Origin: Spirochaetae bacterium HGW-Spirochaetae-1
GTDB taxonomy: Bacteria; Spirochaetota; UBA4802; UBA5550
Direction: 5' to 3'
Length of the DNA: 64,000 nucleotides
Assembly: GCA_002839375.1 (NCBI GenBank)
Contig: PGXY01000008.1
Coordinates: 1 to 64,000, forward strand
The position numbers were made by a program, and so were the translations under genes. Position 1 is the first letter of the stretch. The number at the start of each line of letters is the position of its first letter. Shown piece after piece: positions 43,953 through 53,082 of the stretch. The notes below the pieces were generated by a model. That model was not told where the DNA came from. It ran no database searches and saw only the letters and a list, made by a program, of their open reading frames with translations.

Positions 43953-44981
43953 TTAGAATTGATTGAGAAATCTGATGTCGCCGCTCAGGAAATGCCTGAT
44001 GTCGTTGATGCCGTAACGCATCATGACCAGCCTGTTGAGTCCCAGCCCGAAGGCGAAGCCGGACCACTGGTCGGGATCAATGCCGCCGAAGCGGAGTACA
44101 TTGGGATGGACCAGCCCGCAGGGGAGAAGTTCCACCCATCCGCTCTGCTTGCACACGCTGCATCCCGATCCACCGCAGATGAGACAGTTGATGTCCAGTT
44201 CAAAGCCCGGCTCCACGAAGGGAAAGTAGCCGGGACGGAGGCGTATCCTGACATCACGCCTGAATATTTCCTTGAGAAGCTGTTTCATGAAATAGATGAG
44301 ATGCGATACGGAGATGTCCCTGTCCACCATCATCCCCTCGACTTGGTAAAAGGTGTTCTCGTGGGAGGCGTCGGTGGTTTCGTAGCGGAATACCCTGCCG
44401 GGACCGATTACCCTGAAGGGAGGCTTCAGCTTCTCCATGCCCCGCACCTGGATTGCCGAGGTATGGGTGCGCAGAAGGTTTCCGTCCTCGGTCCAGAAGG
44501 TGTCCTGCATGTCCCGGGCCGGGTGATGCTTGGGAATGTTCAGGGCCTCAAAGTTGTAGTGTTCGGTTTCCGCCTCGGGGCCGTCGAGGATCTCAAATCC
44601 CATGGAAGTGAATATATCTTCAATTTCATACTGTATCTGCGAGATGGGGTGGAGGTGCCCGGTGTTGTTCTGCGCGGCGGCGCGGGGATTCAGGGTGACA
44701 TCAATCCACTCCTTTCCCAGGAGTTCATCGATGGTGGCGTCGCTGAGCTGGTTTTTTCTCTCGTCCAGGGCCTTTTCCAGCTCATTCTTTATTTCGTTAG
44801 AGAGTTTTCCTATCTGGGCCTTTAATTCATGTGAAAGTGCTCCCAATGAACGGAGGATCTGCGTCAGTTCTCCCTTGCGGCCCAGTACCTCGATGCGGAC
44901 GGCCTCAAGTTCGTCGAGCTTTCCGATGGTCTTTATGCGTTCAAGAGTTAGTTTTTTGATATTTTCCAGTGCTTCTTTCAT
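43953..44981 (-). CDS. pheS: Phenylalanyl-tRNA synthetase alpha subunit
   Basis: 342 residues. An N-terminal coiled coil (1-90) is followed by the class II catalytic domain: HPISQIQYEIEDIFTSMGFE, then FEALNIPKHHPARDMQDTFW, LLRTHTSAIQVRGMEKLKPP, motif 2 at PGRVFRYETTDASHENTFYQ and motif 3 at GFAFGLGLNRLVMMRYGIND. A four-cysteine set (CLICGGSGCSVC) is present, as in many PheS proteins with a zinc-like loop. GGAG precedes the start. It is the first gene of the pheST operon. No T-box or leader peptide is recognisable in the 257 bases upstream. Confidence 0.97.
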   Translation of the reverse strand: MKEALENIKKLTLERIKTIGKLDELEAVRIEVLGRKGELTQILRSLGALSHELKAQIGKLSNEIKNELEKALDERKNQLSDATIDELLGKEWIDVTLNPRAAAQNNTGHLHPISQIQYEIEDIFTSMGFEILDGPEAETEHYNFEALNIPKHHPARDMQDTFWTEDGNLLRTHTSAIQVRGMEKLKPPFRVIGPGRVFRYETTDASHENTFYQVEGMMVDRDISVSHLIYFMKQLLKEIFRRDVRIRLRPGYFPFVEPGFELDINCLICGGSGCSVCKQSGWVELLPCGLVHPNVLRFGGIDPDQWSGFAFGLGLNRLVMMRYGINDIRHFLSGDIRFLNQF

Positions 44982-45164
44982 GATAAACTCCTGAAATAGA
45001 TGATTAAATTAAGTGCAATTGACCGGTAAGGGCGGAAAAAGTCAAGGAAAACAGCAATTATTGTGTATACCCGTACCGGAGATGTCGATATTTACCTAGG
45101 CTAATAATAAGTATCAGAAATGCTATTTTTTTTTATTTTTCCTAAAAATTTCAGTGTGCATAGT

Positions 45165-45192
45165 TTGATTTTAAAAAGTTTTTTTGTATCTT
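45165..45192 (+). promoter_or_regulatory. Promoter of the 55-residue gene
   Basis: TTGATT (45165-45170), 16 bases, TATCTT (45187-45192), about 45 bases before the start at 45239. Confidence 0.5.
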
Positions 45193-45238
45193 GTACCTTA
45201 AGCGCTCATAATAATAATTTTAAAAACAGGAGTTTTTT

Positions 45239-45406
45239 ATGCTGCGGAACAGGGAACTGGTCAAGGCGGAGCAGAAGCTCAAAGTAAAGGAGTCTTTGGC
45301 AAAGCAGGCCAAATCCAGAGGTATGGAAAGTACCTACAATAATTATATTGAAGACATCGCGGAATTAAAAAGCTTTATCAAGAGACTCAGGCAGCAAACC
45401 GCCTGA
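45239..45406 (+). CDS. Small 55-residue charged helical protein
   Basis: 55 residues, very rich in Lys, Glu, Arg and Gln (MLRNRELVKAEQKLKVKESL at the start, LKSFIKRLRQQTA at the end), predicted to be helical, without cysteine. It has a proper AGGAG seven bases before the ATG, a promoter and a following hairpin, so it is a real gene by its signals although very short. It is divergent from pheST. The function is unknown; the shape recalls small RNA- or ribosome-binding or toxin-antitoxin proteins, but nothing proves this. Confidence 0.6.
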   Translation: MLRNRELVKAEQKLKVKESLAKQAKSRGMESTYNNYIEDIAELKSFIKRLRQQTA

Positions 45407-45431
45407 TATTATTTTTCTCTCACTTCCCCAT

Positions 45432-45496
45432 CTTTTCACTGTAGTCCCGAGGTTGTTTGCTGTATTTTTAATTGAAATGGGGACTACAGTGAAAAG
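45432..45496. terminator. 17-bp inverted repeat between convergent genes
   Basis: CTTTTCACTGTAGTCCC (45432-45448) is repeated inverted at 45480-45496 with a 31-base loop. The right arm is the coding end of the outer-membrane protein gene (its last codons and stop), so the left arm is an inverted copy of that gene end. It can form a bidirectional terminator. Confidence 0.5.
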
Positions 45497-46263
45497 GTCA
45501 CTCCCATTCGTATTCCCATATATCGTGTATAGAGTTTATCCCTGTCAGTGAAGGTTCCCGCGGGCGATGGTCCGCTGATTACGGGGATAAGTCCCAGTTC
45601 AGCCACGAGGCCTGCCTCCAGGGATATAAGCGGGGTAATACCGTAGGATACTCCCGCGCCGACATACAGGGCCAGGTTGTTTTTCAGGTCCGTACCACTG
45701 CTCCATGCAGCCTCGCTTTCCTCTCCCGAAGGGCTTTCGCGGCTCCAGTCCCCCACTTTCAGGCCGTATGACAGGCCCCCTTCGTAATAGAGATATATGG
45801 CGTGAAAATATCCCCGCACTCCCAGGGCAAAGTCGAAAAATCCCGTATGATAGATATATTTTCCGCTGCCCGCTCCGGAATAGGTAACGGCAAGGTTTTT
45901 CCCGCTGTATTTCATGAGGAGGTTGATGCCCACCATGTCATTGAGAAAGAGATAGGAGGCACCCAATCCGGCGTCAAAACCGCCGTTGACTGAACTGTCA
46001 GCCGAGGTCCCGGGTTCTACGGCAATGTTTCCACCGGGATAGGTGAGTCCTCCACCTCCCAGGACATGGAGTTTGATATTCATGCCATAGATGCCCGTTC
46101 CCGGTTTTTTTGCCTCCGCCGTTTTCTCTTTTACCACAGATTTTTCTTCTTTTTTAACTGCTTTATCAGTTTTTATCGGCAGGGCCTTACCTGTCTGGGC
46201 ATGCACCTGGTTTGCCAGGAAGAAGATGGCTGAAATCAGTGCAAAAAGGTGTTTTTTATTCAT
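45484..46263 (-). CDS. Outer-membrane beta-barrel-type protein
   Basis: 259 residues from the ATG at 46263 (GCGGAGG six bases before). The signal peptide ends near NQVHAQ, followed by a lysine-rich linker (KTDKAVKKEEKSVVKEKTAE) and then a set of glycine- and aromatic-rich strands (LGASYLFLNDMVGINLLMKY, FDFALGVRGYFHAIYLYYEG) ending in GVTFSL with a C-terminal hydrophobic residue. It looks like an eight-strand porin-like barrel of the OmpA/OmpW size class. The function is unknown. It has a strong promoter at 46351-46378. Confidence 0.75.
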   Translation of the reverse strand: MNKKHLFALISAIFFLANQVHAQTGKALPIKTDKAVKKEEKSVVKEKTAEAKKPGTGIYGMNIKLHVLGGGGLTYPGGNIAVEPGTSADSSVNGGFDAGLGASYLFLNDMVGINLLMKYSGKNLAVTYSGAGSGKYIYHTGFFDFALGVRGYFHAIYLYYEGGLSYGLKVGDWSRESPSGEESEAAWSSGTDLKNNLALYVGAGVSYGITPLISLEAGLVAELGLIPVISGPSPAGTFTDRDKLYTRYMGIRMGVTFSL

Positions 46264-46308
46264 GATATCCTCCGCTTTGTACAGTAAAAAGCTCTTCATG
46301 TTACGATC

Positions 46309-46322
46309 GGGGCTCTGACCCC
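46309..46322. repeat. GGGGTCAGAGCCCC element in the leader of the outer-membrane protein gene
   Basis: GGGGCTCTGACCCC on the plus strand, the inverse complement of the 7221-7233 copy. GGGG and CCCC can pair around CTCTGA. Confidence 0.4.
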
Positions 46323-46342
46323 GCCATAAAACCATTCATCCC

Positions 46343-46378
46343 TGTATAAAATTATACATAGAAAGTATGCCCTGTCAA
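46343..46378 (-). promoter_or_regulatory. Promoter of the outer-membrane protein gene, with dyad over the -10
   Basis: On the minus strand: TTGACA (46378-46373), 16 bases, TATAAT (46356-46351). The -10 lies inside the dyad TGTATAA-AA-TTATACA (46343-46358), which could be an operator. The remaining part of 46264-46642 holds a short GC hairpin at 46441-46455 (ACCCCTGAAAGGGGT). Confidence 0.65.
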
Positions 46379-46565
46379 TTAAATCACCTGTAATGGACCC
46401 CGGCGGAGACAACAGGGCTATCAATAAACAGGGGATCGCCACCCCTGAAAGGGGTTAATGAATTTTAAGACCTCATCCAAAGTCCCCGTCCATGGAGTTA
46501 AGGGGCGTGGGGAGCCGTAATCAATACCCGATATGTCGCATGACGCTCTATGCCGGGAAAAAAAC

Positions 46566-46594
46566 TTTACAGATCGCCATTTTTGTGTTATGCT
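46566..46594 (+). promoter_or_regulatory. Promoter of the Ig-repeat lipoprotein gene
   Basis: TTTACA (46566-46571), 17 bases, TATGCT (46589-46594), about 50 bases before the start. Confidence 0.55.
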
Positions 46595-46642
46595 GTAACC
46601 GGAGTACGAATCTGCCTGTTTTATTGAAAAAAGGGGGGCATG

Positions 46643-49600
46643 ATGAGGATACAAAGAAAAGCGCGATTATTTTTTGCCGTTTCGGTTCTGTTGTACATAA
46701 GCGCCAACAGCTGCGGTATTAAAACACATCCCGGGAAAGAACCCTACGTTGACCCCAATCCCATTACAAAAGACACATCTCCTCCCTTTATAAAAAATGT
46801 AACGGCGGTTTCGGAGAACAGTGTCGTTGTTGAGTTCTCCGAAACAGTTGAAGAGGCCGGGGCCCTCTCGGCGGCGGGATATATCGTAGCGGGAACTGAC
46901 AGTGCCCTTGCAATTGACACCCTTTCACTCGATTCCGATACCGCTGTACGGCTGGTCCTGCGGGGAAGCATGGAATTCGGGAGGATATACAGCTGCTTCG
47001 TGCAGGATGTTTCGGACCGCAGCGGCAATAAAATGCCCGGGTCTTCGATGGAATTTTCAGGCCGGGGACCGGTACTGGCCGTTATTTCCAATATGCCGGC
47101 ATCTGTGACTAACAGGACCGACATACATGCCGATATATCGGGAGAGGATGTCATTGCCTATCGTTATCGGCTCAACGGGAACACCTGGAGCGGTGAGCGT
47201 GATGCCGGTGCCTCCGTGGAGAAGGCCGGGCTGAGTGAAGGAACGCATGTCCTGGAGGTAATAGGCAGGGATTCCCGGGGTAATTGGCAGCCCGAGGCTG
47301 CCCCGACCAGGCATATATGGTCCGTGGATACCACTCCTCCCGTGGCTTCCTTTGAAAATCTTCCCGGTACTGTCACTTCAGATAAAGATATCGATATCGT
47401 CGTGCAAAACGCCTTTTTGTATAAATACAGGCTCGACGACGAGGACTGGAGCGAGGAATTGAACGGCAGCATCGTGAGGACCGATATCGATGACGGGTCG
47501 CATGCCATAACCGTAGTTGCCAGGGACGCGGCGGGAAACTGGCAGAACGAGTCCGAGGCCTCAACATATTCATGGAAGATAGATACAAGCTCGCCCGTGG
47601 CAATCCTCAGCGGTGTTCCCGCAGCCCGGACTGCCGATCGGAATGCCGATATTTACGTGGGCGGTGAGGGAATTGTTTCATATAAGTACAGCGAGGACGG
47701 GGGTTCGTGGAGCGCCGTGATTCCCCATACGGAAGCAATATCACTCTCTAATCTTTCCGAGGGGAATCACGCGGTTGTCGTCATCGCCTCTAATGAGGCC
47801 GGTACATGGCAGGATTATTTGTCGGGCACTACCTGTTCGTGGACCGTGGATATTACACCTCCGGCGTCAATTGCTTTCGCAGCTGTTCCCCGGGACCCGT
47901 CACCGGACAGGAGCCCCGTTTTTCTCGTCGAGGGTGATGATGTGGCCTGGTATACGTTCAGGCTTGATGACAGTGACTGGAGTCCCCTCATTTCCGTCAG
48001 CAACCCCGTTCCCCTGGCGGATATTACCGAGGGTGGACATGTGCTTCGGATACGGGGTGCCGACAGCGTGGGGAATATACAGCCGGAGGCCTCGGCAGTG
48101 AGCCATTCCTGGACCACGGATCTGACACCGCCCGCGGCCCTTTTCGACGAGTCGTCGCTTCCCAGGGCGCTGACAAATTCCCGGAGCGAGAGCTTTATAG
48201 TTCGTGGTGTCGATGTTACGCAGTACCGCTATTCTCTTGATTCCGGGATCTGGAGCGCCGATACGGATATGACGGTAAACACCTTTTCCCTGGGGAGTGA
48301 CAGTCTCACTGAGGGAGAACATACCGTGAGGATAATCGGCAGGGACGCCGCCGGTAACTGGCAGCCCGTTGATGAGGCCACGGCATTTACGTGGACAGTT
48401 GATCTTACTCCTCCCGCGGCTGAAATGGAACTGCTCAATATTCCGCCCGATCCGTCAGGTTCCGACACCGTCAGCATAAGCGTTACGGGCTCTGATTCTT
48501 CGGGATACCAGTTCAGAATAGACGACGGCGTCTGGCAGAACAGGGATATGACCGATAAAATTATGATTACCGGTATGGCCGAGGGGAGCCACATCCTGGA
48601 GGTGCGGGGATTCGACGAGGCAGGCAACGTGCAGGAAGACCCGGTCAGCTATGAATGGCGCATAGACCGTACCGCCACAACGGCCGTGCTTTCCAATGTT
48701 CCGCCCATCGTGACGAACCAGACCGGCACTGCCGTCAAGGTCGGCGGTGACGATGTTGTCGTGTATAAATTCAGCCTGGACGGAAGCGGCTGGAGCGGCG
48801 AGACCGCGGTTTTGGAGAATATTATCCTGGGCGGTATTACGGCGGGCGATCATGTGCTTTCCGTCATCGCCCGGGATTCGGCCGGCAACTGGCAGGATAG
48901 TGATGAGGCCACGACCTGCTCCTGGACCATCGATCTTGAGCCGCCCGTGGCCCTGCTTTCAGGATATCCCCCGTATCCCGTGAATAACGGGGCCGTCAGC
49001 ATTGATGTTACCGGTGACGATGTGACAGCGTACCGGTACCGCCTTAATGGCGGAGCCTGGAGCGCCGACAGGGATGTAGCGTCTCCCATAGTTCTCACCC
49101 TGAGCGAGGCTTCCTATACGATCCAGGTAATAGGCAGGGACCAGGCAGGTAACTGGCAGGGAACAGCCACGACGGCATCCTGGACCATCGACAAAACGCC
49201 GCCGTCAAGGATCACGGTCAGCGATACGGGAAATGCCAGTTCTATTACGGCGCTCACCTTCAGCTGGGCGAATGGTTCCGATGTGGACAATATCCGGATA
49301 CAGATTGCGTCGGATCAGTCCTTTGCATCGGTGGTTTTCGGCGGCGATGAAGGGGCTGAGCTGGGGAAGGTGGAAAATTACACGTATCCTGCGAGCATTT
49401 CATCGGGATCCCGGTATTATGCACGCGTAAAAGCGGCTGATGCAGCCGGGAACTGGAGTGATTTTGGAACAGCCTCGGATGGAATAATTCTTGTGGGTTC
49501 CATATCGCTCAATGTTAAAAATACCTCCAACACTGTGATTGCCGGAGCCGTGGCTGAACTTAAAAATTCCGGAACCGGCAATATCATTCAGACACAGAGC

Positions 49601-50746
49601 ACCGACGCATCGGGTAATGTGAAGTTTGATCAGGTGGAGGCCGGTGACAACCTGTATTTAATGGATATCAGTGCCGGCGGTTACAGCGGCGCCGTAAAGA
49701 ACAACATATCCGTAAACGTCGGGATCGTGTCCAACCAGGGCATCATCTTTTTGGTGCCGGCCGGGGCGTCGCCGGGTGTCTTTACGGGCAAGGTTATCAG
49801 CGCTAATAACGGATCCAGCATAGCAGGTGCTATGATAAAGGTCCAGAACTGGAACGGGACCGTGGTGGATACGGTGAACTCGGCGTCGGACGGCACCTTT
49901 ACCTCGAAGTCCATGGATGCCGGCACCTACAGTCTGAATATATCGAAGGATAACTATTATTCCCTCCAGGTGGATAACCAGGTACTCAACGGTGACAAGG
50001 CCCTGGGGCGCCAGGCGCTGAGTGAGGTGCTTCAGCCCTACAGGCTGCGTGTCGTGCTTTTGTGGGGTGATACGCCCAAGGATTTCGACCTTCATGTCGT
50101 GGGTCCCAGCAACGGTATTGTAACCGGAGATTCTCCGTCGAACAACCGGTTCCATGTCTTCTATACCCGGAAGTCCTTTACGGAGTCGACCCTGCAGTAT
50201 TCAAGTTCAGCCGATCCCGTGGGTTCCTTTTCCACTACGTCACTGGTGCAGGATGCCGTCCAGGGATACGGCCCCGAGAGTATAAATCTCTTCAAACTTG
50301 CCGACGGCACGCAGTATGCCGACGGTATCTATACCTTTACCGTACACAAGTACACCAGTACCGGGAGCTGGTATGACCGGCCCATCACGGTGCGTATTTA
50401 CGATACCCAGGGGCTCTGGCAGGAGATACCCTTTCCCGCGGGGGCCGGCGATACCCTGCGTTACTGGAAGGTTTTCCAGGTCAATATGCGCGGTGTGAGC
50501 AGGTCCGACAGGAGCCTGGTAATCGTCAATGAATTCGCCACGCTGGATTACCGGTCCAAGGAATCCATGGACTGGCAGGTCGCGCCGGGAGGTCTGGCTG
50601 GATATCTGCAGGCCATGGGACGGGGTGACGTGAAGACCATACTGTTGACACTGGCGGTTCTTTTGATGCTTCTCGCCGTCACCTATTTTCTGAATAAAAA
50701 ACGGATGGAAGGGGGAGTGAAAGGGGATACGTCAATTGCGAAGTGA
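46643..50746 (+). CDS. Giant surface lipoprotein with eight Ig-like repeats
   Basis: 1367 residues. The signal peptide ends ISANSC, a relaxed spirochaete-style lipobox. After an Ig-like N-terminal domain come eight repeats of about 88 residues (about residues 145-855). Each runs ...YRYRLNG..WS...EGxHxLxVIGRDxAGNWQ... and closes with SWTVDxTPP. Next come a fibronectin-III-like domain (about 855-960), two carboxypeptidase-regulatory-like beta domains (about 960-1130; SITLNVKN- and GVFTGKVIS-type openings), a YfaP-like domain (RVVLLWGDTPKDFDLHVVGP) and a C-terminal membrane helix near 1330-1350 followed by NKKRM. The repeats suggest adhesion or matrix binding. Having both a lipobox and a C-terminal helix is odd. 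GGGGGG precedes the second ATG by four bases. Confidence 0.85.
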   Translation: MRIQRKARLFFAVSVLLYISANSCGIKTHPGKEPYVDPNPITKDTSPPFIKNVTAVSENSVVVEFSETVEEAGALSAAGYIVAGTDSALAIDTLSLDSDTAVRLVLRGSMEFGRIYSCFVQDVSDRSGNKMPGSSMEFSGRGPVLAVISNMPASVTNRTDIHADISGEDVIAYRYRLNGNTWSGERDAGASVEKAGLSEGTHVLEVIGRDSRGNWQPEAAPTRHIWSVDTTPPVASFENLPGTVTSDKDIDIVVQNAFLYKYRLDDEDWSEELNGSIVRTDIDDGSHAITVVARDAAGNWQNESEASTYSWKIDTSSPVAILSGVPAARTADRNADIYVGGEGIVSYKYSEDGGSWSAVIPHTEAISLSNLSEGNHAVVVIASNEAGTWQDYLSGTTCSWTVDITPPASIAFAAVPRDPSPDRSPVFLVEGDDVAWYTFRLDDSDWSPLISVSNPVPLADITEGGHVLRIRGADSVGNIQPEASAVSHSWTTDLTPPAALFDESSLPRALTNSRSESFIVRGVDVTQYRYSLDSGIWSADTDMTVNTFSLGSDSLTEGEHTVRIIGRDAAGNWQPVDEATAFTWTVDLTPPAAEMELLNIPPDPSGSDTVSISVTGSDSSGYQFRIDDGVWQNRDMTDKIMITGMAEGSHILEVRGFDEAGNVQEDPVSYEWRIDRTATTAVLSNVPPIVTNQTGTAVKVGGDDVVVYKFSLDGSGWSGETAVLENIILGGITAGDHVLSVIARDSAGNWQDSDEATTCSWTIDLEPPVALLSGYPPYPVNNGAVSIDVTGDDVTAYRYRLNGGAWSADRDVASPIVLTLSEASYTIQVIGRDQAGNWQGTATTASWTIDKTPPSRITVSDTGNASSITALTFSWANGSDVDNIRIQIASDQSFASVVFGGDEGAELGKVENYTYPASISSGSRYYARVKAADAAGNWSDFGTASDGIILVGSISLNVKNTSNTVIAGAVAELKNSGTGNIIQTQSTDASGNVKFDQVEAGDNLYLMDISAGGYSGAVKNNISVNVGIVSNQGIIFLVPAGASPGVFTGKVISANNGSSIAGAMIKVQNWNGTVVDTVNSASDGTFTSKSMDAGTYSLNISKDNYYSLQVDNQVLNGDKALGRQALSEVLQPYRLRVVLLWGDTPKDFDLHVVGPSNGIVTGDSPSNNRFHVFYTRKSFTESTLQYSSSADPVGSFSTTSLVQDAVQGYGPESINLFKLADGTQYADGIYTFTVHKYTSTGSWYDRPITVRIYDTQGLWQEIPFPAGAGDTLRYWKVFQVNMRGVSRSDRSLVIVNEFATLDYRSKESMDWQVAPGGLAGYLQAMGRGDVKTILLTLAVLLMLLAVTYFLNKKRMEGGVKGDTSIAK

Positions 50747-50832
50747 TATTTCTTTTTCAATGTATGCCGCATCTACGGGCAGGGCCCCGGTCATGCCGTG
50801 GATGATGGCGGCGGTACGGATATGGTAGACCT

Positions 50833-52827
50833 ATGACCTGGCACAGAATGTTCCTTATACTGTCACCCGTCGTTATTTTCTATGCCCTGTACTGGCGGTA
50901 TTTCCATTTCAGGCCTGAATATATCAAGCATCTCCAGGCCTTTCTTGCCGGCCTGGCCGCGGCCCTGGTGATTGTACTTCTGTCTCCTTTCGCGCTGCAC
51001 GTCACGGGGGGCGATAATATCCTTATACGCGGCTTCATTAATGCGGCCTTTCTGGAAAAGCTTGTGGCCCTGGCTGTTCTGCTCATGGTTCACCGCCAGT
51101 ATCCCAATTTCAGTATAGTGGAAGCCGTTCTTTCCGCCATGCTCTATGCCCTGGGATTTTCGGCCGTGGAGAATATATTTTATGATATTAATTATGGTCT
51201 TTCCGATTCGATCATACGCATCTTTTTTTCCGTGCCCATGCACGCCACCACCTGCGGCATAATGGGATATTTTCTGGGAGTTATGCGCATGAGTTCAACG
51301 CGCATAGGAAAAGCCCAGGTGATGCTTACGGGTTTTGTCCTGGCCCTGGTGATGCATGGCATTTTTGATACGCTGATTTTTACCGGCCGGGAAACGATCT
51401 ACCTCATAGTGCCGCTCCTTTTCATGATGGTAATCCTCAATGAGATGTATCTCTCCAGGGCCGAAACCGTTCCCGGGTATGAGGTCATAAAGGCGCTCAA
51501 CATCCGCTTCGAAGACTGGCTCATGATGTGGCGACAGCCGAAGTATGAACGGTGGATCATTCAGTCAACGGGCAGGGAATCGGTGATGCCCATTTCTCTC
51601 TTCATATGGAAACCCGGGGCGGCGAGGATAATACTCTTTGCCTTCTTTATAATTCTTACCGGTGCGGGACTGTACTTCAGGAATACCCTGGTGTATATGT
51701 ATGACCTGCATCTTTCATCTCCCGATGAAATGCTCGTCTTTTTCATTTTTCCCCTTTCCATGGCTATTTTTACCATAATTGTCGGCGCCATCAATCCGGA
51801 ATTTTTTAAATACAGCGAGATAAAAATTCCCGTCATCACCGATGTCGTGTTTAACAGGGACCAGCGTGACGAGGAAACCATGATAACCTATGATGTTACT
51901 TTCACGGGATGTTTTCTCAGAACCTTCGAGCCCTTCGGCCTGGGCCGTGAAATACGGGTCGTTTTTGATTTTCCCGGCATCTCGCGTGTTGAAATAACGG
52001 GGCAGATTGTGTGGGAGCGGCACGATGTGGGGACGAGCCCTTCGGGGTCCATCATACGGTTTACGGATCCACCGGTACGATTCTATTATTTCATCGTCCG
52101 TCATTATTTTTTCAGACTCAGAAAAGGAATAGTGTTTTTCCTGAAGCTGCCGGGTTTCGAAAATATACGGAAACTCTTTGTCAGCCCGGCATCCACCATG
52201 CAGGACGATGTCATTGTCAGAGCGGGTGAAATTATTTATTCCGCCGGCGACCCGTCTCGCGAGTTCTATCTCCTGAAAAAAGGCGAGGTGGAAATTTTTA
52301 TGAGCAAGGAAAACGAGGAGAGCATCCAGCTCAATATTATCGAAGAGGGGAGCATCTTCGGAGAGGTATCGGTTTTTACCGGCGACCGGCGCAAGGATTC
52401 GGCACGGGCGCGCTGCGACTGCATACTGGCCAGGGCCGACAAGAACAACCTGAAGGCGCTTATTCGCGGTAATCAAGATTTCGCCCTGGGCCTGTTCCAG
52501 ACACTATCGGAGCGGATACAGGAGAGCGAGTCGGTGTTAATGAACAATATCAAGTATCTTGAAAATGAAAAAATTGATAAGCAGAGACTTCTCGATTCAC
52601 TCTCCTTTTTTCTGCTTATTATTCTTGGGAATAAGCTGGATATTCACGGCAAGGGAATCGACCTTCTTGACCTGAACAGGATCGTGAGAAACGTCGATGA
52701 CCGGATTTCCATGGAACTGGCCCGGATCATTCTCATGGAGAGGAAGGAAAACGAAACTGAGGAAGAGTATAATACCCGCGTCATATCGGACTTCTTCAAG
52801 CTCTATGGTGAAATATACGACCGGTGA
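50833..52827 (+). CDS. PrsW-like intramembrane protease fused to PilZ-like and cyclic-nucleotide-binding domains
   Basis: 664 residues. Residues 1-215 hold about seven helices with PrsW-type motifs: LEK at 75-76 (the family usually has EE), SAVEN with Glu113, His137 in MHATTCGIMGYF and His175 in MHGIFDTLIF. PrsW cleaves anti-sigma factors in Bacillus. Two more helices near 265-335 lead to a PilZ-like region (about 345-415: DVTFTGCF in the DxSxxG position, ITGQIVWERHDVG, IIRFTDPP). A cyclic-nucleotide-binding domain follows (about 455-560: RAGEIIYSAGDP, FGEVSVF, RKDSARAR), then a helical C terminus. So membrane proteolysis could answer two second messengers. The start is uncertain because no ribosome site is seen. 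Confidence 0.8.
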   Translation: MTWHRMFLILSPVVIFYALYWRYFHFRPEYIKHLQAFLAGLAAALVIVLLSPFALHVTGGDNILIRGFINAAFLEKLVALAVLLMVHRQYPNFSIVEAVLSAMLYALGFSAVENIFYDINYGLSDSIIRIFFSVPMHATTCGIMGYFLGVMRMSSTRIGKAQVMLTGFVLALVMHGIFDTLIFTGRETIYLIVPLLFMMVILNEMYLSRAETVPGYEVIKALNIRFEDWLMMWRQPKYERWIIQSTGRESVMPISLFIWKPGAARIILFAFFIILTGAGLYFRNTLVYMYDLHLSSPDEMLVFFIFPLSMAIFTIIVGAINPEFFKYSEIKIPVITDVVFNRDQRDEETMITYDVTFTGCFLRTFEPFGLGREIRVVFDFPGISRVEITGQIVWERHDVGTSPSGSIIRFTDPPVRFYYFIVRHYFFRLRKGIVFFLKLPGFENIRKLFVSPASTMQDDVIVRAGEIIYSAGDPSREFYLLKKGEVEIFMSKENEESIQLNIIEEGSIFGEVSVFTGDRRKDSARARCDCILARADKNNLKALIRGNQDFALGLFQTLSERIQESESVLMNNIKYLENEKIDKQRLLDSLSFFLLIILGNKLDIHGKGIDLLDLNRIVRNVDDRISMELARIILMERKENETEEEYNTRVISDFFKLYGEIYDR

Positions 52828-53021
52828 CCGGCTAACGGACCACAGCAGGTTGGGCGATATATGCGTCGACTATCAGCGTTGTGTATCTTTGCCCATTCCG
52901 TACGAATGAGAGCTGTACCATATTGACGGATATTGTCAGAGCATATCCGACGTTGTTGTGATTACAATTTGCACATTATTCGCGAATTATTAAAACATTA
53001 TATGCCATAAAATGGAAAAAC

Positions 53022-53050
53022 TTGAATTATCATTCAATATCTTTTATATT
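53022..53050 (+). promoter_or_regulatory. Promoter of the TrkA_C-domain gene
   Basis: TTGAAT (53022-53027), 17 bases, TATATT (53045-53050), 33 bases before the start. Confidence 0.6.
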
Positions 53051-53082
53051 TAAATATAAGCACGATGCTAAAGGAGGCTATT

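Noticed and set aside
43939-44067. N-terminal extension of PheT overlapping pheS
   Set aside because: The ribosome site and the family-typical first helix place the start at 43938; the extension reads through pheS in another frame.
44982-45238. Possible T-box or leader-peptide attenuator before pheS
   Set aside because: No T-box motif, no Phe-rich short frame and no terminator/antiterminator pair could be found.
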